Positions 1-11,227 of a stretch of 64,000 bases of DNA are shown here, in pieces. The notes beneath the pieces are model-generated. The model did not search any database, was not told the DNA's origin, and saw nothing but the letters and a program-made list of their open reading frames with translations. The stretch comes from Amoebophrya sp. A120. Lineage: Eukaryota; Sar; Dinophyceae; Syndiniales; Amoebophryaceae. The DNA lies in the NCBI GenBank assembly GCA_905178155.1, contig CAJINV010000004.1, positions 8,640,882 to 8,704,881 on the forward strand, written 5' to 3'. Position numbers and translations under genes: made by a program. Positions within the stretch are counted from its first letter, which is position 1. Every line of letters begins with the position of its first letter.

Positions 1-840
1 CGAATTTTTAGCACCATTTAAGTTAATCTTTGCGTCACCCGCGACTCCTCGTAGACCAAAAACAGGCCGCCCCTGCGGTGCAGGTCCAACTGCCCCGCCG
101 CCGTGCTGAGGTGGTTCTAGTAGCGTCTCCGTCTTCAGTTCTACTTGCACCGCGCTTGTTTTCACCCTAGTAGTACCAGCACCACGAAGTAGGTCCTCTC
201 CGCTGGAACAGGGAGCAGGATTTCCTCCTCCCGCTAAAACCTTGAATCGTGTCGTGGTTGGCAGACTCTCCAGCACGACCCCAAACCCGGCAATCACGCC
301 GAGGTACTGTCGGGAGGTTTGGTTCGGAAGGACGGGAACTTTTACTCGCCCAGCATCGTGTTCCGCGGGTTTTGCTGCTTCATTTTCCTCCACCCGGATT
401 GTTGTATCAGCCTGCTTCATCGCTTTTGCCTTCTGTTTTGCCTCCACCTCTTCCACCTTTGCCTTCTGTTTTGCCGCAGCAGCGGCACCACCGACTTTCG
501 CCATTTTCTGTTTATTCCCCGGTGCAGCAGCAGCAGCAGCACCTCCACTCGATGATGTTCTTACGACAGGCGGCGTGATCTCTTTCCAGCCAAAGGTTTG
601 GCCGATGGGTAAGGTGTGCTCCAGGCGGAGCTCCTCCGGGGGAACTTGCAAGTCGATCCACTCATTCGCTCGGCTGAGGGAAGTAGATGGCAGACAGTTT
701 ATCGCTGGACTACTTACCTTTCCGGGCTGTTTCGTCCGGTACAGCTTGGTTCTTTTTGGAGACCGCTTGTGGTCGTCCGAAGTAGGAGCTACTGCAACCC
801 GTGCTCCGGCCGGCAACATGTTTTGTATCGAATTGTTCAT
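1..840 (-). CDS. OGG1: OGG1-like 8-oxoguanine DNA glycosylase, N-terminal part (runs off the window)
   Basis: The minus strand is open from about 673 to the window edge. The conserved block around 590-665 reads ELRLEHTLPIGQTFGWKE, which matches the start of the OGG_N domain of 8-oxoguanine glycosylases (human pattern ELRLDLVLPSGQSFRWRE). Further on, around 290-330, comes QYLGVIAGFGVVLESL, like the OGG_N stretch with YSGVIGP. Between them is an Ala/Lys-rich insert of about 60 residues. The family excises 8-oxoguanine in base excision repair; its helix-hairpin-helix and catalytic Lys would lie beyond the left edge. A plausible first exon is 718-840, starting MNNSIQ and ending at GTAAGT. The 3' splice site I can see (after 674) does not keep that frame, so the 5' end is uncertain. 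No introner is visible in this part. Confidence 0.72.
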   Translation of the reverse strand, partial: MNNSIQNMLPAGARVAVAPTSDDHKRSPKRTKLYRTKQPGKVSSPAINCLPSTSLSRANEWIDLQVPPEELRLEHTLPIGQTFGWKEITPPVVRTSSSGGAAAAAAPGNKQKMAKVGGAAAAAKQKAKVEEVEAKQKAKAMKQADTTIRVEENEAAKPAEHDAGRVKVPVLPNQTSRQYLGVIAGFGVVLESLPTTTRFKVLAGGGNPAPCSSGEDLLRGAGTTRVKTSAVQVELKTETLLEPPQHGGGAVGPAPQGRPVFGLRGVAGDAKINLNGAKNS

Positions 841-1412
841 TTCGCTTATGGACTGCACTATGGAGGTTTTAGTATTTCGCACTTGTAATTTGCTCACAGT
901 GAAGATTCTTCTTGTTCTTACGAATGGTCTTGATTTGATATCTTCCACTGTATGATGAAGCAAAAATCTGCGGCTCTGATTAATTCGCCGCATATAGTTA
1001 AGTACGAAAATTCATGCACGTTCTAAATTACGCTCACACCAACTGCCGCCTCTCAAGGGGTGCAACGAACAGGTTTATTGTAGGCTGAAAGGAGAAAATG
1101 AAAACCAGACAAGACGTGCCAAAAATCGATGAAGTGGCAAAAAATTCTACCCCGCTCGTTCATCAGGACGCGTCCGCGGAATATTCGCTTTCATGTAAAC
1201 AAGTACAACTCCAAATTTCTCCGTGATTGATATTTTAGGTTCCGTTTCGATTTTCAAGAAGAGCAAGAGCTCGCAATAATGTAATACTCCTGCTCGTCCT
1301 CTGTATACGTGTCGATTTCCACTGTAAAAAAAGTTGTTGTATCGTTCGGCATGGACCACCAGTGTGCTCTATTTGACTATCGTACGCGGACCGCTCGCCT
1401 CGTACATTTTCC
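841..1412. other. intergenic region
   Basis: Nothing convincing is visible between the OGG1-like gene start and the Rieske gene stop. Short open frames here show no conserved motif. The 3' UTR of the Rieske gene and the promoter and leader of the OGG1-like gene must lie here. Confidence 0.4.
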
Positions 1413-4400
1413 TCAATCTGCACTGTGGTACCGTCCCAGCGTGTTTTTCTTTTTCCGCGGCTTCGCCGGGTCCGGCGTGCCGCCCACTTGTGCCTGCTGC
1501 CCCGAGCAGACTGCGACGGTTCCAACAGCCGCTGGGTCCGTGCTCAGGGCGGATTCCAACTGCGGTGTAGAGTAGTTGCTCTCCGTGCCACACAGCGGCG
1601 TGGAGAAAACGTGGGACTGCGGGTTGTTTTGCAGGTTCACAGCCTGTGGCGCCCCGTTTTGTAATATCGACGTCCCTGTCGCAGTAGCTCCTTTATTTTT
1701 CACATTCACCTGGTCTACCGTTATTTCTCCCTCGTCCGCGGTGGTACTCATTTCCTCCGCCTTTTTCTCTGTAGAAATCCGCTTCCCCAGCTTCACCCAC
1801 AGCTTTCCGTCGACAAACTTGTGCTCCCACCGCTTCAGCCGGTGCCCGTCCGGCACGTTGTTTTCCAGTTCCCCTTTCGTACTCACCTTGCGCCCGTCGC
1901 TCACGCGAAACCGCCAGTGGTGCATGGGGCACCGAATCGCGACCATGTCAGGAATCACTCGTTCCTGCTGTTCCTGCACAACTACCCCTGCCTTCGAGGA
2001 TGAAAGTGAAACCTCAAAAGCGCTCGGATTCGACCCCGCGGAGGTCGAAATCGTTGCCGCAGAAATCAGTTGCTCATCCGAGAATTTTGATGCCCCTGCT
2101 CCTTTCGCATGATGTTTAGTACTACCCGCCTGCAATCCCGCCTCCTCCGCGACGACAGCTAACTCTGCCCGCATCCCACCGACGTTGAACGCCCGGACAT
2201 CATGGTCGTCTGGTTCGTCGGACGAGGAGCTTCGGCTGGGCAGAATAGAAGAGTTGACGCCATGCTTATGCTGTTCCTCAACACAACGACCGGAAGAGAC
2301 AGACGCATTTTGTCCTCGTAAATCCTCCAGTCCCGCCGCCCCGGTATTAACCACCTCCATGCCCTCCTCCGCCGTGCCCGTCTCTGGCACGGCAAACAGC
2401 GCCTTCCCGAGCTGCGCGTTGCTGCTTGACCCCGGGATCGAGGGCTGCATCCTCAGTGTCTTCGGTTCCATGGGCGACGCCGCGTGGTAATTATTATTAT
2501 ATTCGCTGGAACTACTAGAAGTTGTACTGGTTTGGTGAGTAATATTCGCATGTAGTTGGTCCACCTGGTCGCGCAGGAGGCCCTTGTTATTCCCGGAGAG
2601 CGACAGGCCGCTGTTTGTCCGGCTCCGGCTACCCCCCTGTGTCGAATGGCGGTCTCTTGCAGCGGATGGGGGCGGGGTAATCATGTTACTACCGGAAGTT
2701 CCTGAAGACGAAGCAGTTGCACTACCTCCAGCAGCAGGCCCGTGAAGCTGCACGGGTAGAGTAGAGGAAGAAGATCCGCCCATTCTATTGAGAGGAAAAA
2801 TCCCCCCTCCCCATATCAAAATGGAAGTCTGTGATGCGGGATTCGTGTACCCAAATTATTTTATCATGCTAGAATGGAAAAGATGCGGACTGTAGTGCTG
2901 GGTGGCGTGGGAAAGCCTTGCATCTTCAGCATGACAGGAGGCAACTAGACAAGTGGGAAACACCATGACAAATTGCCCGAAAACGAGGAGGCGACGGCGC
3001 CTCTTGGCCTTCTAGCAATACAAAGTTGATTTGCGTACTCAAATCAAGCATGACAAATTTCGTTTTCGATATGGGGAGGCGGGAGGATTTTTCCTCATGA
3101 TACATTCCGCCCGTTAGTTTCGACTCCGGTTTTTTCTTTTCCGCCGAGCCGCTGCCTCCCGAGGTCATATCAAAGTGAAAAAAGCCCCATACTCAGAAGA
3201 CAATTTGTGTTGCTGGATTTGTGTACACAAATGAGCTTTGTATTGCAGCAAGTAGAGCCTGGTGGCATATTCTAAGCCCATTTGGGTGCGCATTCGGCTA
3301 GCAGCTGAGCATGAGAAGCAAGTCTGAAATATGCGAAAGCGCATGACAGACTCGCTGTACAATGCGCCACATGGGTGCCGTTTGCCTTGTACGCAAGACA
3401 AAGCTGATTTGTCTCCACAAATCAGCATCACAAATTTCCTTTTCGATATGGGGAGGGGGGATTTTTCCTTATGATAGGTCATGACATGCCTTCGCAGGTT
3501 CTCCTCGGCCTCTAACGACCGTTCATATTGTGAGGAAGAATACCCCCTTCCCATATTGAAAGCGCATCCGTCTGAAAATTTGAGATGCAGACTTGTGAGC
3601 ACAAATCCTGTCTGTGTTGCAAAAGGGGCAAAGCCAGAGAGTCCGCCGCGTTATGCAGGCGGTTTGTGATGCTGTTGAGCTTACAGCATAGACGTTTGTC
3701 ATGCTAGTCGCCTACGTCAAAACCTCTCGACTCAGGCTTAGCAAATGCCTGCAGTCCTCTCCAGCAAGACAGACCTGATTTGTGTACGCACATCTAGCAT
3801 CAGAAACTTCGTTTCGATATGGGGAGGGGGGATTTTTCCCGTTGGTAGTTCGCGCTTTTTATTCTTGTCCCGCTCCGCGGTTTGGAACTGGTCGCTGACG
3901 TATCAAGTGCACAAATGTCTGGGTCTGGAAGATTGCCAGGTTTGTCATGCATATTTTGCACAACCCACGATGCCTGTAATGCATGACCTAGCGTCATAGA
4001 TTTTATTTAAAGGGCCTTCTGATGCGTATTCCGCATGAGAAACGCCCACTCCGCGTAAGTAGCACAAACTGAAAAGCTCTTCTTGCTGGTCATGCAATAC
4101 AGATTTTTTTTACCTTCCAAAGACAGCATCACAAGTTGCAACCTTCCAGACCCAGACATTTTTGCATTTGATATGACGCTGTTGCTCGCGTTCGACCCGC
4201 AGCTGAGGCGATTTTTCCGGGCGTTATCCTATGTAAAAACATCCCCACACCAGAGTCAAGATGGGAAATCTGCTAGACAAATCAACCAGCTTTGGTTGTT
4301 TCGCATGACAAAAAATTTGGCCCCGTAGTGAATTAATCCTGTTTAGCTAGCTCCAGCCGCATCACAGATCTAGCATATAATGATGATTTGGGCATCACAA

Positions 4401-7400
4401 ACTCCAAAACACGACGGGGAAATGCCTCGCATGGAGCTCCGCATCAGAAACAATTTTCATTTTGGCATGCAGATTTGCATGACAACTCTGGGGTGGGCAT
4501 GTTTTTACTCAGCATAGGCGTTGTGCGCGTGGTAGTCCCCGTTGGCGTCGGGAAAGTCCTTTGCCGGGAGTTGCGGCATCACCTTAAGATTATTTTTGAC
4601 AAGTACAAGACCTCACAGTCACACCACGTCATATGAAGCCACAGCTTCAATGAAACATCAAACATACATTTTCTTCTTCATGAAATTATGTCATGCAATG
4701 TTTCTGCAATGTTGTCGAAGAAGAAAAACTTTCATTATAGAGGACTCTCTTACCTCCAGTATCGACGATTCCCACTTGCTCTTCGGGGTGGGCGTCATGG
4801 GCAGAAACTTCTGCCGGTCGTTTAATGGATCCAACGCGTCGTCACAGGCCACGGTGTCGACCCCGGCAACGATGTTGTCCTGTTCGCCAGTCGCAGGGTC
4901 CTGGTTCGTTTACGTATCATTGGAATCAGCATTGAAATTGGAAGGAACAGTGCGCTGCCGCGCACAAATCATCATAGCTATCGTCTGATGTTGTACTACT
5001 TAAATGCACCAGGGAGATCTACTTAAAACGGCAGAAGAACACTAAACACCTCGCCGAACAACGGTTCCACACCAGTTCCGCCGCCGGCCCTTGTATCACG
5101 CAGAAAAAAGCAGGCAGGTCATATTTGTAAATGCAAAAATAAATAGACAAAAAGATTTGTACTGCATACCCTGAGCAGCACGCTATGGGGCCGCCCATGA
5201 TAGATTTTCGTTTTGGTTTTTCTCTGTATTTATTTTTGCATATACAGACATATGCCCCGCTAACTTGGATTGTTTGCCAAGTAGGCTACAGACATATACC
5301 CCTCTCTGGGATGTATGTATGCACATACATATCCTCCAAGTCTGTACAGACTGGGCATATCTACTTGTAGTAAGTCTGGGCATATCTACCATGCAAGACT
5401 TGTATACATACAGACTCTGCATGCAGTAGTGTACTACTGTATACATGACCATGCAGTCTAGTCTGCCCAGACTTGTATACATATATGTATGTATATGGCA
5501 TATCTATCCATGCCAAGTAGGCTACAGACTTATACCCATCCTCTATATGTATCCTCCAAGTAGCTACAGACATAGCCGTGACATGTGCTAACTTGTATAT
5601 TCTCTGGGATGCCTTGGATTGTTTGCCAAGCAGGATTGGTCCATCAAGTTGCATTGCAGGAACAGGAAAAAGAGCGAACGCCCGGCAAGCCATTTCAAAC
5701 GGGGTAAGGGGGCCCCTAGAGCCCCCTGGAGCGCCCCCGTTTGGGTCGTCCGGGTTTCCTCGGTTGGGGGTCATCCCAACTCCAACCGATTTCGAGCCCT
5801 AGGGCCCAATAAAAAGCCCCCTTTCTGGGTGTTCGGTTTTCGACTGTTGAAACGGGGCCGAGGAAAAAGAGCGAGCGCCCGGCCTCCCATTTCAAACGGG
5901 GTAAGGGGACCCCTAAGGCCCCCTAAAAAGTCCCCTTTTGGGTCGTCGGGGTTTCTTCGGGTGGGGCCATCGCAACCCCAATCGATTTCGACCCCTAAGG
6001 CCCCCTAAAAAATCCCCTTTCTGGGTAGCGAGCACACCCCGCCGTCGCTTTTTTCCTCTCACTCTCACGAAAATTCTGCACGCCCCTACGTGTTGGGTGA
6101 GGAAAAACAAAACAAACGAGCGGCGCGCAGCGCCGCGCCAAGCCAAAAATTTTGGGTGGCTGAGGAAGGCGCGGCCTTCTTTTTTAAGAAGGTCACGACG
6201 CGCGCGAGTTTTTTTCTTTGTTTTTTCTCGCTGCGATGAGGGCCATTGCTCTGGGGTTTTGGCGATCAGGTATACTATTTGTGAGGGGCGTCCCGCCGCG
6301 GAACCGCTTTGCGAAGGGCCGCGACGAATAGATACAGAAAGAAGTAACCAAATCACCACCCTACCGTGGGGGGAACAGCGGCGCGGGCCACCTTTTCCCT
6401 GCACTGAGTAATGGGGGGGAGGGGGGGGATCGGGATGCATGCATGGTTTTTGGGGGCATTACTTGAATAATGGTCCGACTTTTGTTGGACGAGATCTTAC
6501 AACAAATATGCCCTGCTAACTTTTTTCTCTGGGATACCTTGGATTGTTTGCCAAGCAGGATTGGTCCATCAAGTCGCTCATCCGGCGGGCCCGCGGCGAT
6601 CCGTCCCGACTTATGCTGAGCAAAAACGTCCCCACGACCCCATAGTCAAGCTGGTAAATGTGCAACACAAATCTCCAAGTTTTGGGTGTTGTGCACGACA
6701 AGTTTTTCATCTGCAGTGTTGTGCTGCTTAGCAAGGGAAACCGCATGGGAAAACCCTTTTCTCATGCTGTTTACAGCATTACAAATGCCAAAACACGACT
6801 GGAAACGCCTCTCATGGGGATGCGCATTACAGATGCTCCTGTCATTGCACATTTGCATTACAACTCTGGGGAGGGGGGGACGTTTTTACACAGGATACGA
6901 CTCCGCGCCGCGCCATCCGGAGTGGTTTCCAACGAACCGGTATTGTTCGTATTCACTTCTTTCGACGACGAAACAGAGCTGCCGGCCTTTGGCGTGCTCC
7001 TGGACCGATTCGAGCTGCCCGCGTCTTGGTTGAGAAAAATCTGGTTATTTTGCGAGGAGTTTGCAACGGAACATCGGCTCAGGGATTGCAACGCGGGGTC
7101 CAGAATGATCGGATCCACCACGGTAGCTGCACCACCTCCTCCCGATAAGCGCCGCCGAGGGTCAATTGTACTCCCGAACAGTAAAGGCGGCCTGGAAGGG
7201 GAGGAGGAGGAGGAGGAAGAACTACTACCTTGTACTGCTCCGAAAGTAGGACCTCCACCAGCTGCACCGAAGATTGGCGCTGTTCCTGTAGTAGTAGTTC
7301 CCGCTGGTGTAGTCACCAGCCCGCCGCCCCCCTCCTGCGGATTTTGCTGCTGCGGAAAAAGCTCGATTGGCGCCGCAAGCAGGTTGGCGGGCGGTGGAGG

Positions 7401-10400
7401 TGCGGAGGAGGAGGGTGACAGGGCGTTTTTTGCTGAAGAAGACGACTCCTCCGTTTGCGGAAGCTGCGCGACTTCCTGCTCTGCTTCGAGTGCGTCGTGA
7501 TAGCGCGAGGCTACCGTTCCGGCAGAGGACGAGGTAGAGCTTGACGAAGATGGGTCAGCAGCAGGAGTCGGTGCTGGAAGGATGTCGTTCACACTTGGGG
7601 CCCGGTCCATAAACAGAGGTAGCGTGTTGTGCGCGGTGGATGAGGTGCTTGAAGTAGCACTAGCTTGTTGTGCCGTGACAGCACTGCCGCTGCCGCTGGT
7701 GTTATAATTTTCCCCTTCTACATTAGCCGTATCTACTCCCTGTAGAAGTTCCTGCGCACCTCCAAGAAAGCCTCCTGCACTTACCATCGGCCCGGCTTCC
7801 CGCACCGGGCTCGCTTGTTTCGGCACTCCGCCCGCCTCTTTTAGCATGTTGACGAAGCTCTCGTCTGCCGCGTCGTCGCTCATTTTTCGGTCTAAATTCG
7901 TCGTGGAACTGTCCTCAGGCTCCGTGTTGGCGTATCCGGGGGAAAAACGTACCCACGCCAGAGTTGCAATGCAGATTTGCAAAGACGGGAAGACTTGTAA
8001 TGCGCATCCGCATGAGAGCCATTTTCAATCGTGTTTTGGAATTTGTGATGCTGTGAACAGGATGAGCAGACGAATCTGTGATGCGGCTGCACTTGCTAAC
8101 CTGCACTACAATGCAGAGTGCAACTTGTCATGCGTGACTCACAAAACTCCTAGGTTTGTGTTGCAAAATTCCCATCCTGACTCTGGTGTGGGTACGTTTT
8201 TACTCAGGATATGGCGTGTTGTCGCGTGAGCTTCTTTTTCTTTCTCGCGCGCGGGGGAGCAGCTCCGGAAACGTTAGAAACCTCAAATGCGCCAGCTGCT
8301 GCTCCGGAGTTATTATATGTGTCCACCCCCCCGGCTGTGGATGATACCACACTCGGCGAGGGGAGCAGGCTGGTGGAGGTACTAGACGCAGCTGGCCCCG
8401 CTATCCTGAGCAAAAACGTTCCCACCCCAGAGCCAAGATGGAGATTTTGCAACACAAACCGAGAAGTTTTGCGACTCACGCACGACAAACTGCAGGCTGT
8501 AGTGTAGTGCAGTGTAGCCTGTAAATCCGCATAACAAATCCATCTCCTCATCCTGTTCACAGCATTACAAGTTCCAAAACACGATTGGAGGTGCCTGTCT
8601 CGGGCATGCGCATCACAAATGCTCCTGTTGTTGCTAATCTGCATGACAACTCTGGTGTGGGCACGTTTTTACATAGGATACCCGCGGCAACCGAGGAGAG
8701 GCAGGACTCGTAGGGCGACGAAGCGGAGGTATCCTGTATAAACACATCCCCACCCCAGAGTCAACCTGGGGATTTTGCAACACAAACCTAGAAGTTTTGG
8801 GACTCACGCATCACAAGTTGCAGTCCGTAGTGTAGTGCAGGTTAGCAAGGACAAGCGCATCACAAATCCATCTGCTCATCCTGGTTACAGCATTACAAAT
8901 CCCAAAACACGACTAGAAACGCCTCTCATGGAGATGCGCATTACAAATGTTCCTGTTATTGCAAATCTGCATCACAACTCTGGGGTGGGGACGTTTTTAC
9001 AAATGATAGGAGGAGCTAGAATTCGAGTTCGCTCCGGAGGAGCTGCTGGAGGACGAAGAGGTCCCGCTCCCGCTGCTGCTGTTTCCCCCCTTATGCATTG
9101 CAAACTTGTCCGGGTCTGGAAGGTTGCAACTTGTGATGCTGTCTTTGGATTCGAAAAAAATCTGTATTGCATGACCAGCAAGAGGGGTCCAATTTGTGCT
9201 ACGCGGGGAGGGAAATTTTCATGCGCAATAGGCATCAGAAAGGCCTCTAAAAATCTGTGATGCCAGGTCATGCATTACAGGCGTCACGGGTCTGTCATGT
9301 AAAATCTGCATGACAAGTCTTGCACTCTTCCAGACCCAGACATATTTGCATTTCATACCCCTGGATGGTCGGCAACGAGCCCGGGGTCGACGTCCCGCCA
9401 GGAAGATGAACGCAGGGCGGGGACGACGGTGGCGGAATTTTCTTCTTTCCCAGCATGTCCTCGATGTCTGTTAAGTCGCCCCTGCACAGATCGCCGTTGT
9501 TATGCGGACACCGGCCCTGGTACACCCGGTCGACGCCGTCGTAGCGGATCCACATCAGCGAGCGGGCCAGGGTGTTCGTGACCGGTTTCACGAGCTCGCC
9601 GGTTTCCAAATTCACCTCCGGTACGAAAAAGCTTTCGCCATATTTCATGGCCACGTCCTCGCTCTTGAACAGCCAATTGGCCACTATCTGCCGCTCCGGG
9701 GGCTATCCACCGCAAATATCGATCTGGGTCTGGATGAGTTGTAGGTGGTACAACGAACTTGTCATCGATTATCAAATCTGAATCATGCAAATAAAATCTG
9801 TGTTGCATCAGTACCAAGAGGTGCCCACTTTCGACCAAGTTATCGGAGGGAATTTCTACTCATGCAGGATAGCCATGATATTAGAGAACAACTCCTCACA
9901 GAAGAGTCTGTCACGCTAGGTCCCGCATTTTTCCAAATCTCCATCTCTTGGTGGTCAGGTTAAACCTGCATGACAAGTCTTGCATCACTCCTCCAGACCC
10001 AGATCGATATTTGCAATGCATAGGGGCAGCAGGTCCGCATTTTCCTCCATGGCTTTCTGTTCCGTCGCTGTGGTCTATCCTGTGTAAAAACGTCCCCACC
10101 CCAGAGTTGTCATGCAGATTTGCCATGACAGGAACATTTGTGATCCGCAACCCCACGACAGGCATTTTCAATCGTGTTTGGGAACTTGTAATGCTGTAAA
10201 CAGGATCAGCAGATCGATTTGTGATGCGTGTGTCCTTGCTAGCCTGCACTACCTTACGGACTGAAACTTGTCATGCGTGACTCCTAAAACTCCTAGGTTT
10301 GTGTTGCAAAATCCCCATCCTGACTCTGGTGTGGGTACGTTTTTACTCAGGATATGGTCCGTCTCTTCATCATCAAGTTCCGCCCCAGGCTGCCTCCGGA

Positions 10401-11227
10401 CCCGGTTCCTGAAATTTTGTTTTGGATAGTGTCAACAACTATATTAGGGCGGCTAAGTAGGAGTACTTAATATTACCACTATCAAAACACCATCCAGGAG
10501 ATCATGCGGGTCCGCGAAATTATCGTTCCAATCATGCGTTGGCAACAAGACATGTAGAAGTTCCAATTATACATCTGTCATGCAGTAGTTGCAGGACCTC
10601 AAAGAGGACTTCTACGTAGGAGCTATAATAAATCACTTATTCATCTTGCAAAAGGAGTGCTGCAACAGAATTTCTAACTGTATCTCTATCTTCTTCAAGA
10701 AGGACTGCATAGTACGGTTCTCGGAAATGGTTCTTTTCTGTTTCTTATCAAATGTAAAAATGTCTGGGTCTGGAAGATTACGAGATTTGTCATGCATTTT
10801 TCGGATCACGCAAATGGCGTCTGATGCAGTCAAAAGCATCACAGGTTTTCAGCACGCCTTATGATGCCTGTCCCGCATGAGAAACTTCCTACTTGCGGAC
10901 CAAGAAATGGACAGCTTTTGGCGCTCATGCAACACAAGTTTTTGCGTGTTCCAGAGTTTGCATCACAAGTTCCAACTCTTCCAGACCCAGACATTTTTGC
11001 ATTTGATATTTCTCGGGCAGAATACTCCGGTCCTTCTGGGCCATCAACGCCCACTCCACAAACCTCTCACCCCAGGTCTTTGCGTCCTTCGCGTCTGCAT
11101 CAGTGTACTTCGTTTCCCACCAGAGCTGCCCGTTGGGGTCTTCGTGCAGCGTCCCTACCGTCGCGTCCATGATCTCTCCGCGCGTTTCGGTAAAAATAGT
11201 GCCGCGCAAAAGAGGTTCTACACCTAC
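1413..11227 (-). CDS. giant Rieske-domain protein built from about 18 exons
   Basis: The coding chain can be followed through 14 introner-like introns and at least two GT-AG introns (4901-5049, 4583-4753), with frame kept at each introner junction I traced. Main exons, 5' to 3': 11009-11227, 10355-10430 (approximate), 10023-10075, 9358-9703, 9009-9091, 8681-8729, 8212-8401, 6898-7932, 6537-6611, 5050-5093, 4754-4900, 4517-4582, 4174-4224, 3848-3900, 3477-3525, 3103-3167 and 1413-2785. The first half of a Rieske [2Fe-2S] domain is in 9358-9703 (RVYQGRCPHNNGDLCRGDL, the C-x-H ligand pair). The second half is near 1900-1960 (VAIRCPMHHWRFRVSDGRKV, C-x-x-H). They are separated by roughly 950 residues of Ser/Gly/Ala-rich sequence. 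The family carries electrons or feeds oxygenases; the partner here is unknown. The 5' end above 11227 is unresolved, as is the link between the 10600-10745 exon and 10430. Confidence 0.7.
2786..3102 (-). mobile_element. introner, family C
   Basis: Ends carry the family C repeat GGAAAAATCCCCCCTCCCC and its inverse. The flanking TSD is CATTC. It is an intron of the Rieske gene; removal joins the codons for GGM and GGSSSS in frame. Confidence 0.9.
3168..3476 (-). mobile_element. introner, family C
   Basis: TSD GGTCA on both sides. The right inverted repeat is clear (GGGGAGGGGGGATTTTTCC); the left one is decayed. Removal joins HVMT to SGGSGSAEKKK in the Rieske gene. Confidence 0.85.
3526..3847 (-). 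mobile_element. introner, family C
   Basis: Both family C ends are present. The TSD is slightly diverged (GTTCA / GTTCG). Removal joins KKRE to RSLEAEENL in the Rieske gene. Three family C copies follow one another here, separated by exons of only about 50-65 bp. Confidence 0.85.
3901..4173 (-). mobile_element. introner, family A
   Basis: Inverted ends carry TGTCTGGGTCTGGAAG. TSD TGACG. Intron of the Rieske gene, joining SNSV to SDQFQTAERD. Confidence 0.92.
4225..4516 (-). mobile_element. introner, family B
   Basis: Family B ends (GTAAAAACATCCCCACACC and inverse). TSD GGCGT. Removal joins YHAHNA to RKNRLSCG in the Rieske gene. It is separated from the family A copy at 3901-4173 by a 51-bp exon. 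Confidence 0.9.
5094..6536 (-). mobile_element. composite introner, family H, 1443 bp with nested duplications
   Basis: The left end (CAGAAAAAAGCAGGCAGGTC) and right end (CTGCTAACTTTTTTCTCTGG) match the 155-bp family H copy at 53745-53899. TSD CCTTG flanks the whole 1.4 kb. Removal joins SCLANNPR to AGGGTGVEPLFGE in the Rieske gene. Inside are two direct repeats of about 170 bp (5657-5826, 5859-6029) and two further copies of the element end plus the adjoining exon (near 5250-5280 and 5583-5650). Confidence 0.82.
6612..6897 (-). mobile_element. introner, family B
   Basis: Family B ends. TSD CGACT. Removal joins DGAARS to RDGSPRARR in the Rieske gene. Confidence 0.9.
7933..8211 (-). mobile_element. 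introner, family B
   Basis: Family B ends. TSD TGGCG. Removal joins KKLTRQHA to NTEPEDSSTTN in the Rieske gene. Confidence 0.92.
8402..8680 (-). mobile_element. introner, family B
   Basis: Family B ends. TSD CCCGC. Intron of the Rieske gene. Only a 49-bp exon separates it from the next family B copy. Confidence 0.92.
8730..9008 (-). mobile_element. introner, family B
   Basis: Family B ends. TSD GGAGG. Intron of the Rieske gene inside a poly-Ser coding stretch. Confidence 0.92.
9092..9357 (-). mobile_element. introner, family A
   Basis: Family A ends. TSD CCCCT. Removal joins LPTIQG to GNSSSGSGTSS in the Rieske gene, just after the first ligand-bearing half of the domain. Confidence 0.9.
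9704..10022 (-). mobile_element. introner, family A (diverged)
   Basis: Diverged family A ends (GATCTGGGTCTGGA). TSD GGGGC. Removal joins GKCGPAAP to ERQIVANWLF in the Rieske gene. Confidence 0.88.
10076..10354 (-). mobile_element. introner, family B
   Basis: Near-perfect family B ends. TSD TGGTC. Removal joins ELDDEETDH to SDGTESHGGK in the Rieske gene. Confidence 0.92.
10746..11008 (-). mobile_element. introner, family A
   Basis: Family A ends. TSD TTTCT. Removal joins RSILPEK to QKRTISENRTM in the Rieske gene. Confidence 0.92.

Noticed and set aside
242-955. Plus-strand open frame of 237 codons
   Set aside because: It is the antisense shadow of the OGG1-like gene, whose minus-strand reading has conserved family motifs.
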